From NCBI RefSeq assembly GCF_003287275.1, contig NZ_QEVW01000001.1, positions 248,001 to 312,000 of the forward strand: DNA of 64,000 bases, in the 5' to 3' direction. Below the pieces are notes generated by a model, which saw only the letters and a program-made list of their open reading frames with translations, did not search any database and was not told the origin of the DNA. Origin of the DNA: Paenibacillus taichungensis (GTDB taxonomy: Bacteria > Bacillota > Bacilli > Paenibacillales > Paenibacillaceae). Below, in pieces: positions 46,674-55,055 of the stretch. Every line of letters starts with the position of its first letter. The first letter of the stretch is position 1. A program made the translations under genes and the position numbers.

Positions 46674-46720
46674 AACCGGGAATAGCGGCCGTGCATATGC
46701 GTGTGCCGCTATTACTGGTT
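46674..46720 (+). other. Large hairpin between ilvC and leuA
   Basis: AATAGCGGC (46681-46689) pairs perfectly with GCCGCTATT (46705-46713), extended by AACC/GGTT and capped by a GCATATGC palindrome. No T-run follows, so it is not a normal terminator; it may protect the 3' end of an ilvC message. Confidence 0.7.
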
Positions 46721-46758
46721 TAGAGGAACATAAAATACAAGTCTAGGAGGTGCGAGGC

Positions 46759-48300
46759 GTGCGTAAAATCTATGTATTTGACACAACGCTGCGTGATGGA
46801 GAACAATCCCCGGGGGTCAATCTGAATACTCGTGAAAAGGTGGAAATTGCGCACCAGCTCGAGCGGCTTGGTATTGACCGGATGGAAGCCGGTTTCCCCG
46901 CAGCCTCTCCAGGCGATTTGGCGGCAGTTAATGCAGTAGCCAAAGCGGTCAAAAATGTTACCGTCATTGGCTTGTCCCGATCCAGAGAGCAGGATATCGA
47001 TGCGGTGAAAGAAGCGTTGAAGGGCGCTCAAGACCCGTGTATTCATATCTTTTTGGCAACTTCCCCCATTCATCGTCAGCACAAATTGCGCATGGATCGA
47101 GCCCAGGTTCTTGATACAGCTCGTTCCGCAATTCGTTATGCGAAAAAAACTTTTTCGAAGCTCGAATTCTCGTTGGAGGATGCAGGTCGTACTGAGTATG
47201 ATTTCCTCGTTGAGATGGTGAATATGGCTGTGGAAGAAGGAGCAGCTGTTGTAAACATCCCGGATACGGTGGGATATCTGAGCCCATATGAGTACGGTAA
47301 TATTTTCAAACATCTCAAGGAGAATGTACACAACATTGATAAAGTGCAGCTGAGTGCACACTGTCATAACGATCTGGGGATGGCAACTGCCAACACGCTT
47401 GCAGCCATTCTGAATGGAGCCGATCAAATTGAGGGCACCATTAACGGAATTGGTGAACGTGCAGGTAATACTGCGATTGAAGAGATCGCCATGGCACTCG
47501 AGACACGTCAGGAATTTTTCCAGGCGAAAACTTCGCTGCAACTTTCTGAAATTGCTCGGACCAGTCGTCTAGTGAGTCGTTTGACGGGTATGGTTGTGCC
47601 TGGAAATAAAGCGATTGTTGGTGCGAATGCATTTGCACACGAATCCGGAATTCACCAGGATGGCATGCTGAAGGAGAAAACAACCTACGAAATTATGACG
47701 CCAGAGACTATTGGTCTGAAGGAAAGCAAGCTCGTATTGGGTAAACACTCGGGGCGTCATGCATTCCGTGAGCGCCTGATTGAGTTGGGTTATGAACTGG
47801 AAGATGAAGCATTGAACCGTGCTTTTGCCCAATTCAAAGATCTGGCTGATAAGAAAAAAGAAGTAACTGATGAGGATTTGCTGGCGGTCATTGAAGAGAA
47901 ATTGCAGGATGCACCTGAGGTGTTTAAACTGGAATCGATCTTTGTGACGTATGGTGATGAATCCACTCCAACGGCTAAAGTTCGTATTGCTACACTTGAT
48001 GGTGATACGGTGGAACAACAAGCAGAAGGAAATGGATCGGTAGATGCCATATATAATGCGATTGATCAAGTGAGCGGAGAAGAAGTAACGTTATCCGACT
48101 ACTCAATCAAATCTGTTACGCATGGTAAGGACGCATTGGGAGAGGTACACGTCGTACTTACTCAAAACCAAATATCTGTACAAGGACGCGGTGTAAGTAC
48201 TGATATTCTGGGTGCCAGTGCACGTGCTTATGTCGATGGATTGAACAAATTGATTGAGAAACGCAAGACCTATACGGATCGCGTTAACGTGAACCTATAA
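46759..48300 (+). CDS. leuA: 2-isopropylmalate synthase
   Basis: LeuA condenses acetyl-CoA with 2-oxoisovalerate, the committed step of leucine synthesis. I start at GTG 46759, 8 bases after AGGAGG, giving 513 residues beginning MRKIYVFDTTLRDGEQSPGV; the GTG at 46750 overlaps the ribosome binding site. The HMGL-type barrel has DTTLRDGEQ and the metal-binding HCHNDLGMATAN; the signature NGIGERAGNTAIEEI follows. A linker and a C-terminal LeuA allosteric domain (after about 370; VTYGDESTPTAKVRIATLDG) mark the leucine-inhibited form. It is the last gene of the T-box unit before a terminator; leuB lies further on. Confidence 0.96.
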   Translation: MRKIYVFDTTLRDGEQSPGVNLNTREKVEIAHQLERLGIDRMEAGFPAASPGDLAAVNAVAKAVKNVTVIGLSRSREQDIDAVKEALKGAQDPCIHIFLATSPIHRQHKLRMDRAQVLDTARSAIRYAKKTFSKLEFSLEDAGRTEYDFLVEMVNMAVEEGAAVVNIPDTVGYLSPYEYGNIFKHLKENVHNIDKVQLSAHCHNDLGMATANTLAAILNGADQIEGTINGIGERAGNTAIEEIAMALETRQEFFQAKTSLQLSEIARTSRLVSRLTGMVVPGNKAIVGANAFAHESGIHQDGMLKEKTTYEIMTPETIGLKESKLVLGKHSGRHAFRERLIELGYELEDEALNRAFAQFKDLADKKKEVTDEDLLAVIEEKLQDAPEVFKLESIFVTYGDESTPTAKVRIATLDGDTVEQQAEGNGSVDAIYNAIDQVSGEEVTLSDYSIKSVTHGKDALGEVHVVLTQNQISVQGRGVSTDILGASARAYVDGLNKLIEKRKTYTDRVNVNL

Positions 48301-48407
48301 CACATCATTTGCAGCAAGCAAAGCTCTTCATTGGACTGGAATTCGCCTGGCTGGGGAAGCTGGGATGTAGTTCCCAGCCCTATGTATTGTAGTTCAGTGA
48401 GGTACAT

Positions 48408-48447
48408 AAAAAGTCTGACCCTCAAGATTTGAGGGTCAGACTTTTTT
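48408..48447. terminator. Bidirectional intrinsic terminator
   Basis: AAGTCTGACCCTCAA pairs with TTGAGGGTCAGACTT with A- and T-tracts on either side. It separates leuA from the convergent aldo/keto reductase. A weaker GGCTGGG/CCCAGCC hairpin precedes it at about 48350-48380. Confidence 0.88.
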
Positions 48448-48524
48448 GTTGTTACGTATAGGATAATTGCATTTTATTAGAGTATTTCCATTGAAAAGAC
48501 GTACTCAGTTAAGCCGATAAACTT

Positions 48525-49505
48525 TTACCAAGCGTATGCGTTCGGAGCTTGCCCTCCCGGACCTGGGAAGATTTCATCCAAACGTTTGAGGACCGTTTCA
48601 TCCAAAGGTACATCCAAACATTTGAGCGCAGTTTCAAACTGCTCCAGTGTACGCGGCCCAATAATGGGTGCGGTAACTGCCGGATTGGCGGCAACCCAAG
48701 CCAAAGCGATGGTATCCTGCGGTTCGCCGAGTTCGCGGCAGAGTGCTGCGAATTGTTCCAACTGAGTTTGATGGGACTCAATTCGTTCAGCAATGCTACC
48801 ACTGCGTGTACCTTCCAGCTTCTGGAGCGCATTGCGTCCAAGTAACCCACCGTCAAGAGGACTCCATGGAATAACGCCAAGGCCCAGTTCTTTCGCTGCA
48901 GGCAGCACTTCGAGCTCAGGCAAACGGCAGTTAAGACTGTATTTATGCTGCTCGGATACAAGACCGAGGAAATGGCGATTTTTGGCTTCGCTTTGGGCAA
49001 CGGCAATCTGCCAACCAGCAAAGTTACTTGAACCTACATAACCAATTTTGCCTTGATGAACAGCGTTTTCAAACGCGCCCCAAAGCTCGTCCCACGAGAT
49101 GGCGGGATCAACATGGTGCATCTGGTACAGTTCAACATGATCGGTTTGCAAGCGACGGAGGGACCCCTCCAGATGCCGTCTGATTTTGTAGGCGGAGAGA
49201 CCTGCATCGTTGTTTGGACCGTCTGTATCATCATGCATAGAGCCATAAACTTTGGTTGCAAGAACGACTTTTTCACGTCTGCCGCCCCCCTGTTTAAACC
49301 AGCGTCCAATGATCTCCTCGGTGAGACCCGAATTTTCGCCCCAGCCGTAAATGTTAGCGGTATCAAAAAAGTTCACACCCGCATCGAGTGCCGCATCCAT
49401 GATACGGAATGCCTCTTTTTCGTCTGTAGCAGGACCAAAGTTCATCGTGCCGAGGCAGATCCGGCTGACTTTAAGACCTGATTTTCCCAAGTACGTGTAT
49501 TGCAT
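48525..49505 (-). CDS. Aldo/keto reductase
   Basis: The 326-residue NADPH-dependent oxidoreductase has the AKR barrel with its tetrad: Asp in NFFDTANIYGWGENSG, with Tyr also there, Lys in KVVLATKVYG and His in ELYQMHHVDPAISWDELW. It begins MQYTYLGKSGLKVSRICLGTMNFG, typical of the YccK/YghZ-like groups. The substrate is unknown. AGGAGGG lies about 11 bases upstream of the ATG. It stands in reverse orientation between leuA and leuB and so interrupts the expected leu gene order; its own role in leucine synthesis is doubtful. Confidence 0.88.
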   Translation of the reverse strand: MQYTYLGKSGLKVSRICLGTMNFGPATDEKEAFRIMDAALDAGVNFFDTANIYGWGENSGLTEEIIGRWFKQGGGRREKVVLATKVYGSMHDDTDGPNNDAGLSAYKIRRHLEGSLRRLQTDHVELYQMHHVDPAISWDELWGAFENAVHQGKIGYVGSSNFAGWQIAVAQSEAKNRHFLGLVSEQHKYSLNCRLPELEVLPAAKELGLGVIPWSPLDGGLLGRNALQKLEGTRSGSIAERIESHQTQLEQFAALCRELGEPQDTIALAWVAANPAVTAPIIGPRTLEQFETALKCLDVPLDETVLKRLDEIFPGPGGQAPNAYAW

Positions 49506-49633
49506 GATTGCAATCCCTCCTGAGTTACCTGATTTTGTCTTCAGGATTTATTTTAACTCAGTCAGAGGTACAGAACAACCAATCTTAAACTGCTTATAGG
49601 TAAAAACTATTAAAGTCATAGATTGTATATCTT

Positions 49634-49645
49634 GGTCAAATGACC
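49634..49645. promoter_or_regulatory. Inverted repeat between divergent genes
   Basis: GGTCAAATGACC is a perfect 5-2-5 inverted repeat in the gap between the aldo/keto reductase and leuB, 6 bases ahead of a TATGAT -10 candidate. It has the shape of an operator, but no regulator can be named. Confidence 0.3.
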
Positions 49646-49736
49646 TCTGAATATGATACAAAGGAGAGAGTTAAAAATGACACGTTAATCGTTGAAGTGA
49701 ATAACCGAATGAATGGATATAAGGAGTGGACAACCC

Positions 49737-50822
49737 ATGGCAGACGTGAAAAAAATTGCAGTTATCGCAGGTGACGGAATTGGTCCTGAAGTTGTAGCGG
49801 AGGCAGAGAAAGTTCTCAAACGTACGGAGGAAGTGTTCGGATACCGTTTTGAGACAGAGCATGCGCTGTTTGGTGGAATCGCGATTGATGAAAAGGGTAC
49901 ACCTCTTCCTGAAGAAACACTGACAGTATGTAAGAGTGCAGATGCAGTCCTGCTTGGAGCGGTTGGCGGTCCAAAATGGGATAACAACAGCAAGGAGCTT
50001 CGCCCGGAAACAGGCCTGCTGGGTATTCGCAAAGCACTCGGATTGTTCTCCAACCTGCGTCCGGCTGTCGTATTTGATTGTCTGAAGGATGCTTCTACTC
50101 TGAAGCCGGAAGTACTTGAAGGTACAGATCTGATGGTGGTACGTGAGTTGACAGGTGGTATCTACTTCGGTGAGAAGTTCAGACGTGAAAGTGCACAGGG
50201 CGAAGAGGCTGTGGATACATGTGCATATAATGTAACGGAAGTGGAGCGGATCGTTCGTCAGGCATTCGAAATTGCGCAAGGACGTCGCAAAAAGCTGGCT
50301 TCTGTAGACAAAGCCAACGTATTGGAAACTTCCCGTCTCTGGCGTGAAGTCGTGAATCGGGTAGCACCCGATTATCCGGATGTTGAACTGGAGCATGTGC
50401 TTGTAGACAACTGCGCGATGCAATTGCTGCGTCGTCCAGCCAGCTTCGATGTTATTGTAACGGAAAACATGTTCGGAGATATCTTGAGTGATGAAGCAGC
50501 GATGCTGACTGGGTCCATCGGTATGCTTGCATCTGCATCACTGGGAGAAGGCAGCTTCGGACTCTATGAGCCAGTACACGGTTCAGCACCGGATATCGCA
50601 GGTCAAGGACTGGCGAACCCGATCGCAACGATCCTTTCTCTGGCATTGATGTTCCGTACAACCTTTGGTTATGCAGAAGGTGCTGACGCAATTGAAGCAG
50701 CCGTGTCTGATGTGCTGAATGCGGGGCATCGTACAAGCGACATCGCTGTAGACAAGAGCAAAGCGATCAGTACGACAGAAATGGGCGATCTGATCGTCGC
50801 GGCAATTCAGAAACAGGCTTAA
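49737..50822 (+). CDS. leuB: 3-isopropylmalate dehydrogenase
   Basis: LeuB oxidatively decarboxylates 3-isopropylmalate with NAD. From ATG 49737 (AAGGAG 10 bases upstream) the protein has 361 residues. It shows [15 protein letters not shown], the GAVGGPKWD and [22 protein letters not shown] substrate segments, the ELTGGIYFG loop, [14 protein letters not shown] with the catalytic Lys, [34 protein letters not shown] with the metal-binding Asp residues, and [14 protein letters not shown] for NAD. leuC and leuD do not follow in this window, and leuB is cut off from leuA by a terminator and a reverse gene. Confidence 0.96.
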   Translation: MADVKKIAVIAGDGIGPEVVAEAEKVLKRTEEVFGYRFETEHALFGGIAIDEKGTPLPEETLTVCKSADAVLLGAVGGPKWDNNSKELRPETGLLGIRKALGLFSNLRPAVVFDCLKDASTLKPEVLEGTDLMVVRELTGGIYFGEKFRRESAQGEEAVDTCAYNVTEVERIVRQAFEIAQGRRKKLASVDKANVLETSRLWREVVNRVAPDYPDVELEHVLVDNCAMQLLRRPASFDVIVTENMFGDILSDEAAMLTGSIGMLASASLGEGSFGLYEPVHGSAPDIAGQGLANPIATILSLALMFRTTFGYAEGADAIEAAVSDVLNAGHRTSDIAVDKSKAISTTEMGDLIVAAIQKQA

Positions 50823-50909
50823 TAATAGTAAGAACAGTACAGCCCTTTGCTCCGTTCCGGAATTGCAGAGGGCTGTTCCTTTATGATTTTTGCCACGAAA
50901 AATCCTTAT

Positions 50910-50924
50910 TTATAATTATTATAA
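50910..50924. promoter_or_regulatory. PerR box
   Basis: TTATAATTATTATAA fits the PerR consensus TTATAATNATTATAA at every position (7-1-7 inverted repeat). It lies 20 bases upstream of the -35 of the peroxiredoxin promoter. The family also includes Fur and Zur boxes, which differ in sequence from this. Confidence 0.75.
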
Positions 50925-50943
50925 TAAAACAACGATTATAATC

Positions 50944-50972
50944 TTGACTTTGAGAAGTCCGGATGATAACAT
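50944..50972 (+). promoter_or_regulatory. SigA promoter of the peroxiredoxin gene
   Basis: TTGACT (50944-50949) and TAACAT (50967-50972) are 17 bases apart. Just downstream TTACTTG (50974-50980) and CAAGTAA (50991-50997) form an inverted repeat that could be a second operator or a 5' hairpin. Confidence 0.6.
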
Positions 50973-51095
50973 TTTACTTGTACTTGTTATCAAGTAACAA
51001 ACCCATTTTAATTACAGGAAAAGCGTTCTCGTTTTTCTTGATGATGAGCATTCAACTTGAGTGCTTACATAATCCCAAAGGAGGAATTGTTAGTT

Positions 51096-51635
51096 ATGGC
51101 AGAACGTTTGGTTGGTAGACCCGCACCGGATTTTGCAATGGAAACAGTATCGGGAGATGGACAAGACTTTGGTTCCGTAAAACTGTCCGATTATCGTGGC
51201 AAATGGCTCGTATTTTTCTTTTATCCTTTGGATTTCACTTTTGTGTGCCCAACTGAAATTACAGCTTTGAGTGATGCTGCTGAGCAATTCAAAGCTTTGG
51301 ATACTGAAGTTCTTGGCGTGAGCGTTGACTCCGTACACAGCCACAAAGCTTGGATCAACACACCTAAAGACAGCAATGGTCTTGGTCAATTGAACTTCCC
51401 ACTTGCTTCCGATATCACGAAACAAGTTGCTAAAGATTATGGCATTCTGATCGAAGAAGAAGGCGTTGCACTGCGCGGCTTGTTCATCATCGATCCAGAA
51501 GGCGAATTGAAATACCAAGTCGTTAACCACAATGATGTAGGCCGTAGTGTTGAAGAAACACTTCGTGTACTGCAAGCTCTGCAATCCGGTGGATTGTGTG
51601 CAATGAACTGGAAGCCAGGCGACAGCAATCTGTAA
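51096..51635 (+). CDS. Typical 2-Cys peroxiredoxin (YkuU-like)
   Basis: The enzyme reduces hydrogen peroxide and organic peroxides in the cytoplasm with a thiol reductant. From ATG 51096 (AAAGGAGG upstream) the protein has 179 residues, with the peroxidatic Cys51 in FYPLDFTFVCPTEI and the resolving Cys168 in GGLCAMNWKPG. The ending and length match B. subtilis YkuU rather than AhpC proper, and no ahpF partner is present; thioredoxin is the likely reductant. The PerR box and promoter upstream imply induction by peroxide. Confidence 0.92.
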   Translation: MAERLVGRPAPDFAMETVSGDGQDFGSVKLSDYRGKWLVFFFYPLDFTFVCPTEITALSDAAEQFKALDTEVLGVSVDSVHSHKAWINTPKDSNGLGQLNFPLASDITKQVAKDYGILIEEEGVALRGLFIIDPEGELKYQVVNHNDVGRSVEETLRVLQALQSGGLCAMNWKPGDSNL

Positions 51636-51664
51636 GCCTGACTGAACTTGAACGTTTATTGTTC

Positions 51665-51698
51665 AAGCCCTCATCCCTTATGGGATTGAGGGCTTTTT
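51665..51698 (+). terminator. Intrinsic terminator
   Basis: AAGCCCTCATCCC pairs with GGGATTGAGGGCTT (one G-U pair) around a TTAT loop, followed by T-residues. It ends the peroxiredoxin gene. Confidence 0.88.
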
Positions 51699-51871
51699 GC
51701 ACCCTTTTGCGAGAATCTAGGTCCTAAAAGAAGAAAAGTGTTTAAACAAAGACGTAAACGTGGTAATGATGTAATAGAAGAAAGCCTTCATTTTATCTCT
51801 GGAAAGAGGAATCGAAGGGCCTCAAGGCGAATAGGGTATGGAAACCCGGTAAATATTCCGGTGCTCTGCAT

Positions 51872-51900
51872 TTATAATTTGTACATGAATGTGATACACT
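51872..51900 (+). promoter_or_regulatory. Possible SigA promoter
   Basis: TTATAA (51872-51877) and the extended -10 TGATACACT (TACACT at 51895-51900) are 17 bases apart, about 93 bases before the zinc-ribbon gene. Nothing else was recognised between 51699 and 51992. Confidence 0.4.
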
Positions 51901-51992
51901 GATGGAACTATTCCTTTTTCGGAAGTGCTTGAAGTGTACGGGACTGCTATCCAACAAAAAGTCTCGGCACGTTATAAGGAGGGTGAACAAAA

Positions 51993-52409
51993 ATGAGTTA
52001 CTGTTGTGGGGCAAGTATGGTGGGAACAAAGGGCACGCTGAAGCATTACCGCACCCAGGTTCATAATGTTCCCCTGCTGTTTTGTCCGGTGTGTCACCGG
52101 GTAGAAGTGCATTATAAAGTGGAAAATGAATATGAAATTTTGGCTGAATATGCGCATGGAGATGGTGCGTCGGAGATTGATTTTCAAGATTACGTGACAG
52201 AAGATGAAGATGCGATTTTTGAAAATTGCGTGAATCGTGAAAGCGAGGATGCTATGGTCATTGTGCAGCGTCAGATCGACATGTCTCTGGATCTGCTTCG
52301 TCTTGCCAAGGAAATGAAGGATGAGAAATGGGAGAGTGAACTCAAGCGTCGCTTAGCCGTCATGAGTCAGCGCAGACTCAAAATTCAGCATAATAAGAGT
52401 GGACTATAG
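51993..52409 (+). CDS. Zinc-ribbon hypothetical protein
   Basis: This 138-residue protein begins MSYCCGASMVGT and carries LLFCPVCHRVEVHY, so Cys4/Cys5 and Cys31/Cys34 could form a single zinc site like the YgiT/MqsA N-terminal zinc finger. An acidic middle (DYVTEDEDAIFENC) and a helical basic C-terminus (ESELKRRLAVMSQRRLKIQ) follow. There is no HTH visible and no neighbouring toxin, so an antitoxin role is not supported. AAGGAGGGTGA precedes the ATG. It has its own terminator. The function is unknown. Confidence 0.65.
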   Translation: MSYCCGASMVGTKGTLKHYRTQVHNVPLLFCPVCHRVEVHYKVENEYEILAEYAHGDGASEIDFQDYVTEDEDAIFENCVNRESEDAMVIVQRQIDMSLDLLRLAKEMKDEKWESELKRRLAVMSQRRLKIQHNKSGL

Positions 52410-52442
52410 ATTGAATTTAATTATTTAAAATTTAAACTATAC

Positions 52443-52486
52443 AAACGGAGCTTACTCGCTAATCGAGCGAAAAAGCTCCGTTTTTG
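52443..52486 (+). terminator. Intrinsic terminator
   Basis: AAACGGAGCTT (52443-52453) pairs with AAGCTCCGTTT (52473-52483), with an inner CGCT/AGCG helix and T-residues at the 3' side. Confidence 0.9.
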
Positions 52487-52548
52487 TTGTATATAGAAAC
52501 TAATTCACGGTTTTTCTTAAAATAATTTCCATTCGACACTTTCTCCGA

Positions 52549-52578
52549 TTGACTCCCTTCTATAAACTTGTCTATGAT
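52549..52578 (+). promoter_or_regulatory. SigA promoter of the histidine kinase gene
   Basis: TTGACT (52549-52554) and TATGAT (52573-52578) are 18 bases apart. The leader before the kinase start at 52853 is about 268 bases and contains no feature I recognise apart from the ribosome binding site. Confidence 0.6.
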
Positions 52579-52852
52579 AAAAACAGACTTGCAAAAGAGG
52601 CGGAGCAAAAAATGTTCGTGTTTGGGAATAGGAGAAGGTTAGAATGGAACAGACGTATATTGTTTTCCGGATCGACTCTTGGTTACCCGGAATAGACCAG
52701 CTTGGGTTCCGGACATGCCATCCATATTTTCGGCTCAGCCCCCTAATGAAAGGGCACCGGTAATGAAAAATAAAATCGGCCCTTCCTGTTTCTGTGATGA
52801 TATGATGTCCGAATGGCAAGTTTATCATTTACGTGAAAAGGAGGAACCTGAC

Positions 52853-53956
52853 ATGATTAGTGAATTTCAGGATACAGTGCCTCGACCAACGGATGGATTC
52901 CCGCCTGTACATCTGGATAACAACAAATATGAGAATGTCCTGGAGCATCTGGATAGCGGAATAATGTTGTTTGACAGTAATGGTGTATTGACGTTTATTA
53001 ACGTTCAGATGGCAAAATTGTTGGAGCTTCCTAGGAGTCTATTGAGCGGCTGCACCCTGATGCAAATGCTGCATCATCCACAGATGAGCCGATTCAAGAA
53101 AAAGAAAATTTTACGCATCTATCGGGAAACTATCTTTCATCGTAAGCGCTATCATGAACTGATTGACGAGTATGGCAGGCATTGGCTGGTTACAGTAACG
53201 TATGGGGATCAGATGGATGGGGACTTCCTCTTCAGTGTGAAGGATGTTTCCGATTATAAACAGATTGAGCAGACCGCTTATCAAAATGACAAACTTGCAA
53301 TGTTGGGGCGGATTTCGGCATCGATTGCCCATGAAATTCGCAATCCTTTGACGGCTATCCGCGGATTTATCCAGTTGCTTCGTCCTCATTTGCTACAATT
53401 GGGGAAAGACGAGTACGCTCGAATCATTCTAACGGAGATTGACAGAGCGAACGACATTATCTACGAATTTCTAAATTCCTCGAAACCGTCAGCTCCTCAG
53501 AAGACCATTATGTCTGTTAACTCTTTGCTCAAAGAGGTGGTCTTGCTGACAGAAAGCGAAGGATTAATGAAGGGGTGCGAGATTACCCTGGATGAAGCAG
53601 AAGTCCCGTTAAATGTGTCCATTGATGTCAAACAGATTAAGCAGGTCATTTTGAATATGGTTAAAAACGCAATGGATGCCATCGAGGATGTGGGAGAAGA
53701 GCATACTGGCTTGATTCAGATCTCTACGGGAACCGAGAACAAGTATGTGCAGATCTCCATTGCTGATAATGGACAGGGGATGGACCACAACACTCTTGTG
53801 CGCCTGTTTGACCCGTTTTTCACCACCAAAGAGAGCGGAACAGGATTGGGGCTATCCGTGAGTTATCGCATTATCAAAAATCACGGAGGCAACATCTCTG
53901 TGGATAGCAAAAAAGGGGAAGGCACCCGGTTCATCATTATGCTTCCTTTGGTGTAA
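52853..53956 (+). CDS. Soluble PAS sensor histidine kinase (sporulation-kinase-like)
   Basis: ATG 52853 is chosen for the AAAAGGAGG 8 bases upstream; the ORF extends to 52679 without similar support. The 367-residue protein has a PAS domain (about 25-135; LEHLDSGIMLFDSNGVLTFIN), a HisKA domain with the phosphorylated His in ISASIAHEIRNPLTAIRGFIQ, and a HATPase domain with N box VKNAMDAIE, G1 DNGQGMD, F box FFTTKESGTG and G2 GTGLGLSV. There are no membrane helices, so it senses a cytoplasmic signal. The HEIRNPLTAIRGF block is the form seen in KinA/KinE-type kinases feeding Spo0F. No response regulator is adjacent. Confidence 0.88.
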   Translation: MISEFQDTVPRPTDGFPPVHLDNNKYENVLEHLDSGIMLFDSNGVLTFINVQMAKLLELPRSLLSGCTLMQMLHHPQMSRFKKKKILRIYRETIFHRKRYHELIDEYGRHWLVTVTYGDQMDGDFLFSVKDVSDYKQIEQTAYQNDKLAMLGRISASIAHEIRNPLTAIRGFIQLLRPHLLQLGKDEYARIILTEIDRANDIIYEFLNSSKPSAPQKTIMSVNSLLKEVVLLTESEGLMKGCEITLDEAEVPLNVSIDVKQIKQVILNMVKNAMDAIEDVGEEHTGLIQISTGTENKYVQISIADNGQGMDHNTLVRLFDPFFTTKESGTGLGLSVSYRIIKNHGGNISVDSKKGEGTRFIIMLPLV

Positions 53957-53972
53957 AGACAAGAGTTATGCG

Positions 53973-54011
53973 AACAGGAATTGGCCAACCCGCCGATTCC
54001 TGTTGTTTTTT
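53973..54011 (+). terminator. Intrinsic terminator
   Basis: AACAGGAAT (53973-53981) pairs with ATTCCTGTT (53996-54004), with an inner GG/CC, followed by a T-run. It separates the kinase from the MoxR operon. Confidence 0.85.
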
Positions 54012-54083
54012 GTTGGGACGATTAGGGTTATAGTTAGAATGAATGCGAATACATAGCTCAATATACGGGAGGAAGAACCAATT

Positions 54084-55052
54084 ATGAATATCCAGGGAAT
54101 GGAACAAATGAACAAACTGCTAATGGACCATGTAGGGAAGATCATTGTGGGCAAAGACCATACGATTGAGCTTGTGATGACAGCAATCATTGCCTCGGGG
54201 CATGTCCTTCTGGAGGACGTACCTGGTACGGGGAAAACCATGTTGGCCAAATCAGTAGCCTCTTCACTGGATTGTACCTTCCAGCGTATTCAGTTCACAC
54301 CGGATCTGTTGCCATCTGATTTGACGGGTATTCATTTTTTCAACCAAAAAGAAGGTGACTTTGAATTCAGACCTGGCCCCCTGTTTGCCAACCTGGTGCT
54401 GGCGGATGAGATTAATCGGGCTACACCGCGTACCCAGTCCAGTTTGCTGGAGTGTATGGAGGAACGGCAGATCAGTATTGATGGTTCAACCAGACAGCTG
54501 GAACGACCATTTATCGTCATTGCCACACAAAACCCGGTAGATAACCAGGGAACTTTTCCGTTACCCGAGGCACAGATGGATCGTTTCATGATGAAGATCC
54601 GAATGGGCTATCCGAGCAGTGAAGAAAGTGTAGAAATTCTGAGACGTACGGTAGCGAGCCGATCTGTTGCCGATCTGTCCTCTATCATTAGTCGCGAGCA
54701 GCTGCTTGAGGCACAGAGCACTTATACATCAGTCCAAATCGACGAAGATCTATTGCGATATATTATCCGTCTGACAGAAGCGACTAGGCAGCATCCTGAG
54801 CTTTCACTAGGCGTAAGTCCACGAGGAGCTCAGGCGTTGCTCAAGGCAAGTCAGGCCTGGGCTGCTCTACATGGCAGAGACTTCGTTCTCCCTGATGATA
54901 TAAAAGTATTGGCGGAGCCCGTGTTAGCCCATCGGCTTGTATTCCGCAACCGGGTGAGACAACAAGAGGGCTTGGCGGAGCGTATTATTCAGGAACTTCT
55001 GAGCCAGACTGAAGTGCCGACGGAGAATCTTGCTACAGGCAGCGGGCGATAA
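54084..55052 (+). CDS. MoxR family AAA+ ATPase
   Basis: The 322-residue AAA+ protein has Walker A LLEDVPGTGKTMLAKS (about 38-53), Walker B LVLADEINRATPRTQSSLLE with the sensor region FIVIATQNPVDNQGTFPLPEAQ, and the C-terminal lid with GVSPRGAQALLKASQAWAAL. MoxR proteins act as chaperones that assemble or activate partner proteins, commonly those with DUF58 and VWA domains. GGGAGGAAG lies upstream of the ATG. It is the first gene of a tight three-gene operon (gap of 3 bases, then a 4-base overlap). Confidence 0.93.
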   Translation: MNIQGMEQMNKLLMDHVGKIIVGKDHTIELVMTAIIASGHVLLEDVPGTGKTMLAKSVASSLDCTFQRIQFTPDLLPSDLTGIHFFNQKEGDFEFRPGPLFANLVLADEINRATPRTQSSLLECMEERQISIDGSTRQLERPFIVIATQNPVDNQGTFPLPEAQMDRFMMKIRMGYPSSEESVEILRRTVASRSVADLSSIISREQLLEAQSTYTSVQIDEDLLRYIIRLTEATRQHPELSLGVSPRGAQALLKASQAWAALHGRDFVLPDDIKVLAEPVLAHRLVFRNRVRQQEGLAERIIQELLSQTEVPTENLATGSGR

Positions 55053-55055
55053 CGT

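Noticed and set aside
51993..52409. MqsA-type antitoxin
   Set aside because: The cysteine arrangement resembles the YgiT zinc finger, but there is no HTH domain and no MqsR-like toxin next to it.
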